This document shows, one piece after another, positions 23,464-34,966 of a DNA stretch of 64,000 bases. The stretch is taken from contig NC_053041.3 of assembly GCF_002575655.3 (NCBI RefSeq), forward strand, positions 377,873,054 through 377,937,053, read 5' to 3'. Numbering within the stretch: position 1 is the stretch's first letter; the number at the start of each line of letters is the position of its first letter. A program made the position numbers and the translations under genes. Origin of the DNA: Aegilops tauschii subsp. strangulata (taxonomy: Eukaryota; Streptophyta; Magnoliopsida; Poales; Poaceae). The notes below the pieces were generated by a model, which made no database searches, was not told the DNA's origin, and saw nothing but the letters and a program-made list of their open reading frames with translations.

Positions 23464-24033
23464 TTAAACCCTAAACCCTAAACAGGATTTAATTTCCTGG
23501 CTAGGTAGAACCTCTCGAAGGAAAGATGGCCGGCACCCTCGGATCATACGATGCTTTTGTGCAATTCCACTAAAATCAAGCTGAGCATCCCTGATGGCAA
23601 AGATATTGAAGAAGTGTGATTAGAATAATAGTACTGGCACTAGTTCATGAGACATAAACTCATCACAAATAGAAGCCGGTAGAAGTAGAGAAATATCTAC
23701 ACAGAGATGGAGCTACGTAGGGAGCTGCAACAATGGAGCAAGCCGGCTCCAAAAGGAAGATGTACTACCTGGGACATCGGGCTGTAGCTAGAAGGGCGGT
23801 TGGGATGCGGCATCAGCCCATACCGCGGGGACCCTCGATTGGGATGCACTGACTGTGCATTTTCTCCCTCGCTGATGTCGACCGTGTCTACGCAGAACAT
23901 TGTTCCCTTCCCCCAGCAGCGGGATCAGGCCGAATATGTGACCAGCGGTGTGGCCACCGTCGTTCTATGCTTGTGAAGAGAGCAACCCAAGCAAGCAGGC
24001 TTGTAGCTTAGGCTCCTGCTAGTGTATATATAG
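23464..24033 (-). pseudogene. Unit C: third, shortest copy of the unrecognised unit
   Basis: The minus-strand TATA is at 24024-24033. An ATG-led exon (MFCVDTVDISEGENAQSV...SPMSQ) runs from 23900 to a donor CCCAG|GTAGTAC at 23769. A short intron ends at ...GCCATCAG. A terminal exon (edge 23590) reads DAQLDFSGIAQKHRMIRGC and stops at 23464. Here the exon ends in two CCCTAAA-like repeats. This copy is compact, with only one internal intron, and could show the minimal gene layout. No known domain is recognised. Confidence 0.45.
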
Positions 24034-24298
24034 TGGTTTTCTTTTTCTCTCCATATCAACCATTTTATATTGTGTATGTGTCATTGAAGAGTGAAATGAT
24101 GGTTGCTTCTTCCGACTAACTTACTATGTGATTTGACTGCTCCTTAGCAGCCCCTACACGTACTCCCCCTACATTTATGACCGTTCCTGTGTCTCACTTG
24201 TACTTATCTCTGTTTTCTTGCATGACACGTAGACAAGATGCGCATAGAGGAATTTTGTTACTGCACGTTGTTACGTAGTACTGTACTACTAGTACCTA

Positions 24299-24815
24299 CT
24301 CCCTCCTTCCGGTTCACTACTGGTACTCCCTCCGTCCTGGCTTATTGGTCCCCTTTGTACTCAATTCATGGGCTCGTTTTCCTCAAGAAATTGTCTTTAC
24401 CAACGTATTAATATCGGGAATGCATGCGTGAACAACTAATGATTAAACCTTGCATGCAACATTTTGACAAAGCATTGACTTATGAACATGTGAATGTGAG
24501 GGACTACAACCTCGTGCATGCATGCAATAGTCACACGTACACATGGACGCAAAAACGCACGTGATGCCCTAATGCATGCATGTTCGAGCACACGACGGAA
24601 CACACACGGTCACGCTCAAGTTCTCAACCTACACGTGCATGCACACACATACTCAACCAGGGTGAGCTAGTTACCGTATAAACACCGAAAAATGTATATA
24701 TTGAGCGCAATGAGCATATTATGAAGTCCACTGATCGTATTTTTACAAATATACAGTGATAGACAGTGTATTTATCTCGTTTGAAATTAAGCCATATTAA
24801 CCGGAAAGGAGGCAG
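24299..24815. mobile_element. Possible nested Stowaway-type MITE
   Basis: The left end CTCCCTCCTTCCGGTT (24299) pairs with the right end AACCGGAAAGGAGGCAG (to 24815), and TA flanks both. A second left end CTCCCTCCGTCC starts at 24326 without an obvious matching right end, so an inner element may be nested or truncated. At over 500 bp it is longer than most Stowaway elements, which fits nesting. Confidence 0.45.
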
Positions 24816-25147
24816 TATGGACTAGCATTACTTTGTTGTGTCCCGTCAACTTGTCGAACGAGGAGAAGCTTGCAGGACGGGAGAAGCTTGCGCGCGGTGG
24901 CTCGCAGGACAAGGAGAAACTTTTGACTAATGCAAGCTCTCCCTCGCTCAGACGGTGGACGTGCAATAGTTAATTCGGTGTCAAATTTCCAGAAGCATAC
25001 ACTATACTAGTACTATTATTGTTCGACTTCCCGAAGAGGCGAACAGCCAACCGCAAAGTTTACTAGTACTAGTACTACTACTATAGAGGTATGTACTATA
25101 CTACTAGGAACCGGATGGAGGAGCGTCTGCACTCTTATTATATTTTA
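24791..25147. repeat. Local duplication, copy 1
   Basis: From GCCATATTAACCGGAAAGGAGG to GCGTCTGCACTCTTATT this matches 25534-25863 with small gaps. It includes the MITE right end and non-repetitive sequence around GAGGAGAAGCTTGCAGGAC. It is not a mobile element itself; it is a segmental duplication separated by a LINE fragment. Confidence 0.7.
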
Positions 25148-25527
25148 AAAATGTGATAAAGCAATCTTCAACACATTTGGTTCTCTTCGAGGGTTCTCGC
25201 ATGTGATAATGGAAGTTGATTGCATGGAACACTCGCCACAATTCTCGCTTAATCCTGGCTCATATCCTGTTACAAATAGGAGTGCTCGGTAATATTTCCT
25301 CTTTTTTTGTTATTCAGCATGTAAACAGGTCAGCAAACCTTGCGGCGCATCTTTGTGCGAACCGTGCTTGCTGCACTTTGAATGTGGCCGAGAGCTGGCT
25401 TGATGAAACACCTTGCTTCCTTCTTCTTTTTTTGCGGGGTACCTCGCTTCCTAGTGACCAGTCTCTTGGCTGATCGTCCTAAGAATGCTTATATATAAAT
25501 AAAGCTCTCTCATTTACCCACAAAAAA
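25148..25527 (+). pseudogene. 3' fragment of a LINE: RNase H-like tail and poly-A
   Basis: The frame at 25216-25473 ends in FFVIQHVNRSANLAAHLCA, the C-terminal signature of the RNase H-like domain (RVT_3) found at the end of plant LINE ORF2, followed by AESWLDETPCFL. A 3' tail AATAAAGCTCTCTCATTTACCCACAAAAAA then ends at 25527. It is 5'-truncated, as is normal for target-primed reverse transcription. It differs from the LINE at 54953, whose ORF2 ends without this domain. Confidence 0.7.
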
Positions 25528-25533
25528 GATTAT

Positions 25534-25863
25534 GCCATATTAACCGGAAAGGAGGGAGTATGGACTAGCGCTACTTTTTGGTGTGTCCCGTCAACTCGCG
25601 GAACGAGGAGAAGCTTGCAGGACAAGGCGAAGCTCGCTTACGCCTTTTGACTAATGCAACCTACCCTTGCCTAGGCGGTGGACATGCATCAGTTCATTCG
25701 GTGTCAGAGTGCCAGAGGCATACACTATAGTACCCAACATGCGGAGTACCATCATTGTTCGACTTCACGAAGAGGCGAATAGCCAAGCGCAAGGTTTAGT
25801 AGTACAAGTAGTACTACTACTAGAACCGCATCGTGGAGCGTCTGTACTCTTATTTTATTTTAA
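25534..25863. repeat. Local duplication, copy 2
   Basis: Second copy of 24791-25147, starting immediately after the LINE poly-A. It shares GGAACGAGGAGAAGCTTGCAGGAC, GCATACACTATA and the CGTCTGTACTCTTATT end. Between copies are one roughly 35-bp gap and scattered substitutions. Confidence 0.7.
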
Positions 25864-26671
25864 TCTCTGGTAAAGTACACATTTATTCGGGAGAAGGGCG
25901 GAAAACAGCAGCCCAATAGTATAGTATTAAAAAAACATCGAACATGTAATGATGATATTGATCAACCATGCTCGAATATATCTTGGCCTCCGTGGGAGCC
26001 CGTCTGTGTGTTCTCGCTCCTCGTCTCTCTCAAGGAACGGCGGGTTGGCCATTTTGCCGTCAATTGAGATCGGTTTGCTCACACTCCGGTCCCACATGTC
26101 AGTGATATGCGAAGAGGAGGTGCGTTGACTGACTAGCCATACGCGTACTTGGTTTTGCACCTTCATATTACTCCTCCCTCCATCACAGTTTACAGGGCGC
26201 GCTTCATTCTGATGCATTTCTCTCAATGCATTTCCACCGCCAGAGAGACTTTAGACGCGTTTGGTTTAATGCTCAATTAATTAGGGCGTGGTAACCGCAA
26301 TCAAGTCCACAATTTTTTCTCGATGTACTACGGAGTGGAGTAAGTGCGTGCATGTGTGTACCCGGGGTGGAAGCACTGCATGCACGTGTGTACGTATTAT
26401 TTCCTCTAGTAATAGACGTCGTGCTATGACTACCAATGCTATTTTTCAGGCCGATCGCTAGTCGCCTTGGTCCCAGAGATTTTTTTTGAAGCGCGCTCTA
26501 GAAACAGTGATGGATGGAGTAGTATGAGCGGATTCAAAGAAGAGCGTATTGATGGTTGCTTCTTCCGAGCAACTTACAGTGGGAAAGGTGGGGCTTATGA
26601 TTTGACTGCTCATTACTCACTATTAATGCGGCGCAACGACCGGGCTGAGTCTCCCATGCGGCTGTGCACTA
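25864..26671. other. Unassigned spacer
   Basis: No coding gene supported. Around 26545-26620 the sequence GATGGTTGCTTCTTCCGA-CAACTTAC resembles the promoter-side flank of unit C at 24100, so this may be a relic of a further unit copy. Confidence 0.35.
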
Positions 26672-26819
26672 CTCCCTCGGTTCTTAAATATACTACGGAG
26701 TATTTGTCTTTCTAGAGATTTCAACGAGTGACTACATACGAAGCAAAATGAGTGAACCTACACTCTAAAATATGCCCATTTGAAATTTGTAAAAAGACAA
26801 ATATTTAGGAATGGAGGAG
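26672..26819. mobile_element. Stowaway-type MITE (148 bp)
   Basis: The ends CTCCCTCGGTTCTTAAATA and TATTTAGGAATGGAGGAG are inverted repeats with mismatches, flanked by TA at 26670-26671 and 26820-26821. The internal sequence (TCTAGAGATTTCAA, GAGTGACTACATACG) is of a very common Triticeae Tc1/Mariner MITE type. Confidence 0.85.
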
Positions 26820-27028
26820 TATAATTTTCTACATGGCACATGGACCCGGATGCTGAAGAGGCTTCTGGCAATGCTATCAAGCTTCCAGCATTTGTTTACA
26901 TAATTGACTTACTATACAAATAATTTTCCAGTGACATGAAATTGTACAATGCTCTGAGCTTTCAGCTTTTGTTTTGTGTGTCTTGCCATCGATCCTCTTT
27001 TGGAAACGATAAAAAACTAACTTCCTTG

Positions 27029-28143
27029 CTAATGCATCTCAATGATTAGCAGATCAGAGCTAATATTTACATCACAACTGAAGACAAAGTTATGAGAAGG
27101 TGTTAAATTAAAATTGATCCATGCTTTCATTGGCAGCAACGTCCCCCCAGCTCTGTCTAAATCAACAAGGCATGTTGGGAAAAAAAGTAGCTGTCTGGAG
27201 CATGCAACATTTCGATCATTTTGTGCAGTTCCACTAAAATAGAGCTGAGCGTCCCTATTCCAAAGATATTAAGTGTGATTATGATAATAGAGGACTGCTG
27301 ATGAAACAATAAACACACAAATAGAAGCCAGTCACCTTTGCAGTCTCTCTTAAGACTAACTAGTTGGAGAAGATTAAGCAAATAGTTGGAGAAGATTAGG
27401 ATCGGAGTTGGATGAGGAGGATAGAGAAAAACCAAACTCCCTTTGTGTAGTCGCACTGAAATGTAGAGACGTTGCCCGTGTGACATTTTAGTACAAATGC
27501 ACAAAACACTCTTAAGAAAAAAGTGATTTGTGCAATTCACCAAAAGGTCGCAATAGCAACGAGGTGAAATGGATAGCCCTGTTTGCAAAAAAGAGGTAGA
27601 AAGGAAGCAATTACTGGCCAATAACAGTTGATGACACATGCGATGACAAAAAAGAAGCATATTCCTTGTCCTAAGGGAAGATAACAACACGGTTGTGTTT
27701 GTCTAAAACGGTGTGAGGATGAGATTGCAATATGTAAAGTACGTCGGACAAGCTATGTTTTGGGCAAAGACCTATGGAAGATCCACATGCAGCGACGTGG
27801 GAAGACGGGCAGTAGAGCAAGGCCGGACGGGATACCTAGGGGTCGTCGGGATGTAACTAGGTGAGCGGCCGCGGGCGGGGTCTGCCCATACTGCGGCAGC
27901 GAGCAGGTGGCGTAGGCCCTACCACGCCGGAGCTTGGTCAGAGAGAACGGCTGGTACCGCAGATCGGGACGTGCTGCCTCGGCACCGTCGAACGGAGAAA
28001 CGATGCACATCCTCCCTTTCCGCTGGCGGACGGGATGCGGCCGGATCAGTGACCAACAGTGAGAGAGAAAGAGGCCACCGCTGCCTTGTGTGAGATACTC
28101 TGAAGAGAGACAAACCCAGGCAGGCAGGCTCCACTGTATATAG
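27029..28143 (-). pseudogene. Unit D: fourth copy of the unrecognised unit
   Basis: The minus-strand TATA is at 28135-28143. Exon 1 (with DPAASRPPAERED in one frame, MCIVSPFDGAEAARP in another) runs to a donor CCTAG|GTATCC (edge 27836). An intron holds a diverged second exon module near 27441. The terminal exon has its edge at 27254 and stays open for 74 codons (DAQLYFSGTAQN ... PSHNFVFS ... IIEMH) to a stop at 27029. This is the longest intact terminal exon of the four copies. Sharing of FSGTAQN and HNFVFS frames with B and C argues that this part was once translated. Family unknown. Confidence 0.5.
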
Positions 28144-28149
28144 TGGAGC

Positions 28150-30520
28150 GGACTACCTTTTTCTCCATAAAAATCGTTTTATATTCTATGTACATGCCAT
28201 TGAGCGATATAACTTTATTTAAAAATAATGCACCAATGCATCAAGTCGAACTTTGTTTCGTGCACGCGTGGTACACGACCTCCGTAGGTAAACAACCGCT
28301 ACACGCGTTCAAATTAGCATGTGGGCTGCCATTTCGTACAGAAATGAGCTCCACCGTGTACCCGCGCGGGTGTGGCTGGGCACGAAGCGTGAGTACGTGC
28401 ACCTATTCTCTTCGTGTACGTACACCACCTACGTGGGGTTGTGTGAGAGAGATACAAACGTAGAGAGATATAGTGTGTGGGTTCATGAGTGTTTTGGGGG
28501 GGTCAATCAAAAAATGTAACATATGCACTGTGTGTGAAATAGAGTCTTGGATATATCATATATATAGAGGGGCCGATCCACGAGAAGAGAGTGGAGGTAT
28601 CATCGGCTTGAGGTATCCATAGAATCGAAGAGAGGTATGATGTGTGTGTGTGCGCGCGCGCGCGATCGATAAAGAGTGCCATCGAATTTGTGTGTGCCCA
28701 TGTCAAATATATAGAGTGTCCGGCCTACTGGAACATGAGAGGGGACAGGTGCAGTTTGTCTTCGTGGCATGGATACCTACCTACAGCGCTCGACTATCGG
28801 TGTGTGGTGGGGGGAGGCCTAATTAATTATAGAGGTACAATGGCTAGTATATGTGTGGAGGAGGAGAGGGGCCTACCTTATGTATTAAGGGAGATCGATC
28901 GGCATCCATGCATATGTGTAGGAGAGGAATAAGGTTGGGAGAGAGACAGAGCTAGAGTGTTGGAGGGGTGGTAGTGGAGTTGCTTCTAACAAAAGGTGGG
29001 AGAGGCTTGCTAGACAAACGGAGGGCACGCCTGCAATATCAATAAGAGAGGGGATGGCTGCCTGTCTATGCACGTGCGTGCGAGAGACGGGTCAGGAGGC
29101 ATGCACGAATGATGAGGGGGGCGATATGGCTGTGGTAAGCAGACGTAACTACATAGGAAGATCAATCGTCCTTTATCAGAGAAAGGAGAGATATAACTTG
29201 TGAGGTACGTCGATCGATGGGTGGGGGGAATAGTTAAAGTCGACCTAGGTATATGTAGGGAGATCGATCGGTATACATAGATGTATGTGTTAGAAGCAAA
29301 TAAGGCCCGGGGAGAAGGATAGAGAGAGAGGGATGCATCTAGGAGGTGGTGCGAGAGGCATACTATATCGAGGGGGAAGGAGTGTGCGAGTACGAGATCG
29401 ATGAAAAGAGTAGTAGGAGTGAGGCATGGACGGTGAGAAGAGAAGAGGGGAAGCTTGTGTTTGTGGTAGTCACACCTGCCTAGAGAGGCATATCGATCGA
29501 TGTGTGCCGTAAAGAAGGAGCTGGGGGGCCTACACACACCGTGGGTGAACGACCTAAAGTGAAAAGACGAATTTGCGTGATGGAGCTAGAGAATGCTGAG
29601 GGAGGGTGAGAGGGATGCGGGCGTGTGCATGCACGAGAGAAAGTTAGCGCTAGCTACAAAGATAAGAGGATTGTGTGGGTGTAAAAGACGAATAGAGATC
29701 ATAATTCATTATAAAAAGCGAATTCGGATATTTGAAGAATTTATCATAGTATTTTAAACCGACGCATGCGTGAATATATATAACGGTGATACACATGGTG
29801 TGGTTATGAACATGTTATACTACATATAATATATTTTATCTCTACTCCTATAAAAAACAGAGTTGTTGATGATGGTGTGCCTACCATCCTGCAATATAGG
29901 CCGTCCGATTTATATCTGACGGATAGGAAGGAAACTATGGCAATTTTGAAAAAAGATACCGACACCCCTCTCCATATTTGCAAATAAGGCCTCCCCTTGA
30001 TCATGTTGATGTTCCGTGGAACACATGGGCATCTTGCTAGTACTACATATAATATATAGAACATTGATTATAATTTGGGCTAATGTGTAGCTTTTGCAGC
30101 TCAGGGCTAAATACTTGTCATAATGTAGGGGGCGGGGCACTATACTTTGTGTGATAAACACGGTGTACATATGGAACATGGTTAAGATTATGAATATATA
30201 GTTAGTACATTAAATGTACTATTATTTGGAATCAACATCAAGTGTATTCAAAAAATTAAATTCAAGTTCATATAGTACACATATTTCATATCTATCTCTA
30301 TAGTAATCATGTGGTGTGTTGTTAAGGTAATACACGAATGATGGTTGAAGTTGGCAACAATCATGATTGTAGATTCTTATTGAAATAGAGAAACGAATTC
30401 AAATTCAGTTCGAATTGCAGCGGTAGTATAAACATTTGGAATGCACTAAAATGTTGGTATGAGTAGGTTACATGCATTATACAGCCAGTGAAAAAAATTA
30501 ATTGGACATAACATGGATTC
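28150..30520. repeat. Spacer with a purine-rich, GA/TATA-laden segment
   Basis: 28430-29660 is strongly purine-rich on the plus strand, with repeated AGAGAGATCGATCGG and GGGAGAG blocks. A pair of diverged units of about 120 bp is seen near 28880 and 29255. It includes a (TG)n(CG)n microsatellite at 28641-28662. Frames on the minus strand here are compositional. The remainder (29660-30520) is AT-rich with nothing assignable. Confidence 0.45.
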
Positions 30521-30523
30521 ATA

Positions 30524-30759
30524 CTCCCTCCTTCCATCTATATAGGGCCTAATGCGTTTTTTAAGACCACCTTTGACTATTGACAGATTAATAGTACATG
30601 ACATGCACAATGTGGAAATTATATCATTGAAAGCTCCTTTCACACACGAATTTAACGGTGTTCTTTGTGTAAGCTGCATGTCATATATTATTGCTCTAAT
30701 ATTTGGTCAAAGTTAGCCTCGAAAAACGCATTAGGCCCTATATAGATGGAAGGAGGGAG
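30524..30759. mobile_element. Tc1/Mariner Stowaway-type MITE (236 bp)
   Basis: Near-perfect long terminal inverted repeats (CTCCCTCCTTCCATCTATATAGGGCCTAATGCG and its complement) are flanked by TA at 30522-30523 and 30760-30761. No coding capacity. Well-preserved ends suggest a fairly recent insertion. Confidence 0.92.
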
Positions 30760-30889
30760 TAGCTTTGAATAGCATTTGTATGGTAAAATGGGACAAGACT
30801 CTCTGTTTGTGTGGTGTGAATAGTTTTATTTTTTTCGTTTTTTCGTTGAGGGAAGTGCGAATTAATTTGGTATGTACAAGTACAATATT

Positions 30890-33800
30890 ACATGTTAGGC
30901 TTGTCCCTAAAATTCAACCCACGCCTTGTTATATCCCGAAAATTCAGATATCGTGCTCCCAAAACTGACGCCTTCACAACCCGCGCCTTGCTATCCCGAA
31001 ATTACAACGCGCGCGAAAACTCCCTCCAGCTGCCAAATCCCGATACGCGAAATCCCCCTTCTAACCCTGAGCCGAAAGGGCCGCTAGTTCAAATCGGTGG
31101 GGGTACTTTTGTAACACACCCTACATTTTGGACAAGCGCGTCCCTAAGTCATGGTTCCCCCCTCCCATCGCCTCCTTTTCACCATTCGAAATCCCAGGCC
31201 GCCATAACCTCTCCGCTCCAGCCGCGAAAACCCACCCTCCTCCGTCCGCCACCTCACTGCTGCCCAGTCGGAGCCTCTTCCCCGACGACGCTGTCCACCG
31301 CAACAGCTCGATGTCCCTCATCCACCTCCCCGGATGAGGATCCGTTGTCCATCTCGTCGTCCCGCCGGTTCAGCCGCCCCGTCCTCCACCTCCAAGGAGT
31401 TGCTCTGATGATCGCCTCGTCTATCGCGGATGCTCCATCCCCACAGCGCCGCCTTAACCTGCTCCACCAGAACCGCAACATCCTCACCAACTCCTCGAAC
31501 GAAGCCAAGGCCTACTCGGCGCCACCAAAGAGGTTGTACACTCATCGCATCGCACCTTCTCCTTAACTCGACCTCCCGGCGCTGACGGTGGTCCATCCCG
31601 CACCCCCATGGAGCGGCTACCCCGAAGCCAGCGCCGTGGGCGACATCTCCACGGCGGATCTCCCCCAGTGCGAGGCCCCTTCGGCGGCGGCGTCCATACC
31701 AGTCGAATCTGTTGCTGCTGCCCTGGCTCTCGCTTGCCTAGCTGTTGCTGCTCCGGCTCTCGCTCGCTCGCGCTGCTGCTCCTGCTCCGGCTCTCGCTCG
31801 CTCACGCGCGCTGCTGCTGCTCTCCCCCTCGCTCGTGTTGCTGCTCTGCTCCAATTTAGCTACACTTCAGTCGACTGAATCGACTTTTGGGTCAGTCGAT
31901 TTTCATGGGGTGGGGGTCTCGCCGGAGTTAAGGAAGAACCACCCGCAGCGGGGAGGGGGGCTCGCCAGAGAGGTACCCCACTATCTATCTTAGGGTTCTG
32001 GGTGGGGGCGGTGCTCGCCGGCGGTGGGGGCGCGGTGGTCAGGTGGTGGCGTGGGGATCACCAGAGAAAAAGCTTGGCGCGGGGGGAGGGGGCTAGAGGG
32101 TTGGCCGGGGCGGCGGCGGACCGGCGGTGGGGAGTTGTTTGGAGGCGGCGAGGCGGCGGCGGACCGGCGGTGGGGAGTTGTTTCGGGGCGGCGTGGCGGT
32201 GCGGGGTTCGGCCGGTGGTGGCTGGCGGCTCACGGGGGTGCAAGTTGAAGATGACCTGCAGGCCCTCCCTAAACTATCCCATGTGAAGTGCCTCTCTGCT
32301 ACCATTGCGTTCAGTTCCGATAGTAACATTCAGATTCCACAGTAAATTTCAGTTTCGACAGTTAAGTTCAGAGTCAACAGTTTTTACCTCATCTGTTGTA
32401 GTCAGGTGGTTTTTGGTGATGTAAATTTTACATCTATCACTTTTTGGTAATGCATTTTACATCATCTATTGGAGATGCTATTAGAATCCCACTTGAGATT
32501 AACGATGTCTATCTTGTGCTGCTTCAGCCTTGACGTGTTACGGCTCACCGGAGCTGCTCCAGCGACGGAACCATCCATCACAACAGAGCAGTGCCCTGGA
32601 CGCCGTCTACAGATTCCTCAGATCTTCCTTCACACCTTCGACAGCCACCTCTGCCTCAACTTCTTCAGCGACCAACCCAAAGATGTTGAGGTCGACACGG
32701 CTACGGCAAAGAGGTTGTACACTTGTCGCATCACTTATTACTCTACATTCATGTCGATCCATTAGGGCTATTTTGGTTCAACGGAAAAACATAGCAATAG
32801 GAAATTTTCCTATGGCACTCTACTATTCAATTATTCATGCATTTTGTTGAAAGGAATGGAGCAAATTATCCACCTGGACCTACTTTTCAAAATCCTATGC
32901 ATGAAAACAAGACCAAGTGCATTAGTGGTAGAATAACATTCTAACTGGACACGCTTTCATATGGTTTCACTTTATTTTTGCCATGTTTCTTTGCATTCCT
33001 CTGCTCCTCCAATTCCTGTGAACCGAACACCCAAGTTGACTGAAATTCCGTGTTCACAAATGCTCTGTTTCCCATGTGCATTCCTATCCTATTCCGGTGT
33101 TTTTCTTCCTATCCCTGCGTTTTTAGAATCATGCAAGCCAAATGAGCCCTTATAGAATTACTTTAGTTACAGGTAGGTGTCGAAGAAAACTTTGTGTGAT
33201 TTGTCCTGCTCCTGCCGCGACGTCGTCCACCTCACCTGAGCTGTTCCATCGACAGAAGCATCCACCAAACCAGACATCACGGCTCCTGGCCGTCTTTCGC
33301 CGCCTCAGATCTCCTTCCCTGCCGCCAGCACCCACCACAACGGCATCACCATCATCGACTCAGCAGATGAACCTGAGGAGTACACGGGTCCACAAGAGAG
33401 GTCGCACTCTTTTGTTTCTGCTTATGTTATGCATTGCTTAATATTACCTGCTACTTTATTGTCCTGTTCACCTCTTAGACTCCAAGTCAGGTCCAAATTG
33501 ATATTCAAACTTGAGTTCTAAATTAGTTGTGGGGCACATATCGAGGCAACAATGAATAGTATCTCTGTCTAATATCTGGTTCACCTAGGGTATGCCTATG
33601 TTGTTCATCTTGGGTGGGAAACAAATAGTAAAGCAATAATCATCTGTTTTTTATTAAATTAAAGCAATCATCAGCCTGGTATCATTATTTTTGGATCCAT
33701 CCACTGGTTGTTACCATTACTCTATATTTCTGCATGCTCTCCTTACATAATCTCACTATATTTTTTTGTATGCATGTCAGATATTGTACACAGTCATGTT

Positions 33801-34065
33801 GAACATGTAGAGAGAAAGAGAAGAGTTTTGTGCGGCAATACAATGTCATGCGGACATCGCTCCATGGTGGGTTCAATGGCGAACCCTCCCCCCCTCTCCA
33901 GATTGTAATCCAGAGGATGATATCTGTTCTGAGGCGGATTCAGACGCAGCTGACCACTCCTATTTACCCCCCAAGGTGTTTGCTCTAACTTGGCATGATG
34001 ATGTTAGTCATATCATGCATATGTTGCCTTGCAGTGCCTACTTTCGACATCATATATGTCATCTG
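30890..34065 (+). pseudogene. 5' part of a broken transposase-related (Ptta/En/Spm-like) gene region
   Basis: GC-rich, gene-like sequence with several exon-like blocks. A leader and first block lie at about 30900-31560. Repeated blocks ending in AAAGAGGTTGTACAC at 31530 and 32708 have a diverged partner near 33395. An acidic block (EDDICSEADSDAADHSYLPPK) at about 33905-33974 is followed by a GTGTTTGC donor-like boundary. The acidic block has a second copy at about 41800-41860, on the other side of an inserted Gypsy element. Linking the blocks into one gene is inference from order, strand and that duplicated exon. No continuous frame exists, so I treat it as degraded. Confidence 0.4.
32112..32183 (+). 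repeat. 29-bp GC-rich direct repeat, 43-bp period
   Basis: GGCGGCGGACCGGCGGTGGG plus AGTTGTTT appears at 32112-32140 and 32155-32183 without change. It lies in the GC-rich part of the preceding gene-like region. Confidence 0.85.
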
Positions 34066-34966
34066 TGTCGGATCACGGGTTCCGGCAAAACCCTCGAGGT
34101 TCGAACACTGGGCTGCGCACGAAGATCTCCCCCTACCGATCCACGTCCTAGCTTTGCTAAGATCTCACGGACTAGCTCGACGAACTCGCAACACAAAGGA
34201 CACACGATTTATACTGGTTCGGGCCACCGTTGTGGTGTAATACCCTACTTCAGTGTGGTGGTGGTGGATTGCCTCTCGGGCTGAGGATGAACAGTTGCAA
34301 GGGGAAGAACAGCCTCCTGAGGTTGAGGTGTTCTTGCGCTCGGTGTGTGGCTAAGGGTTGGCTCCAGATCAGATTAGATCAGTTGCCCGAGGGTCAGTTC
34401 GAGTTGCCTCCTACTGTGGTGGCTAGTCCTATTTATAGAGGCCCTGGTCCTCTCCCCAAATATTGAGCGGGAAGGGAGCCAACAACGGCTAATTTGAAAG
34501 GGGACAACTGGTACAACTTATCCTGACAAAAGCAGTCTTCGCCTGCAAAAGGCTCTGGTGGTGACGCCGCCTTGGGCTCCATGATGACCTTCGTCCTGTC
34601 GTCCTGCTGGTCTTGGTCTCGTTGCACTGATATGGAAACCTTTGCTCGACGCCTCGGTAGTCCGCGCCTGTGCTTGCTCCCTTAGCACCAAAGAGGAAAC
34701 AAGGACACTGCGTGCGCTGGCGCCCGCCTGGTCTCGATTTTCATGGCTCAGGTCACGCAAACCTCGCGAGGTTTGCCTTGCCTTGAACTCTCCGCCCCTC
34801 GCGAGCCAACCTGGTGAGGCCGCTCCCGAGGAGGTCTTGTGTCGTCCCCCTCGCGAGGGTCTTGAGTGCTTGTTGGTGAAGATGGGTTGTACGGGCCCGC
34901 TCGCAGAGCCACGCCATGGGCCGCAGGCAGGCAAGCCTGGGGACCCCCGTACCCAGAACACCAACA
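34066..34966 (-). mobile_element. 3' LTR of the Tat-like Gypsy element
   Basis: Left LTR on the plus strand, 3' LTR by orientation. On the minus strand it begins TGTTGGTGTTCTGGG just after CCCAGGGGCTAC, a candidate polypurine tract (34967-34978). Long frames through it on both strands are not conserved with the partner LTR and are ignored. Confidence 0.85.

Noticed and set aside
28641..28664. Alternating TG/CG tract as a regulatory Z-DNA site
   Set aside because: Simple microsatellite; nothing nearby supports a function.
31588..32345. Leu/Ala-rich and Gly-rich frames
   Set aside because: GC-rich repeated sequence; overlapping frames on both strands, no domain.
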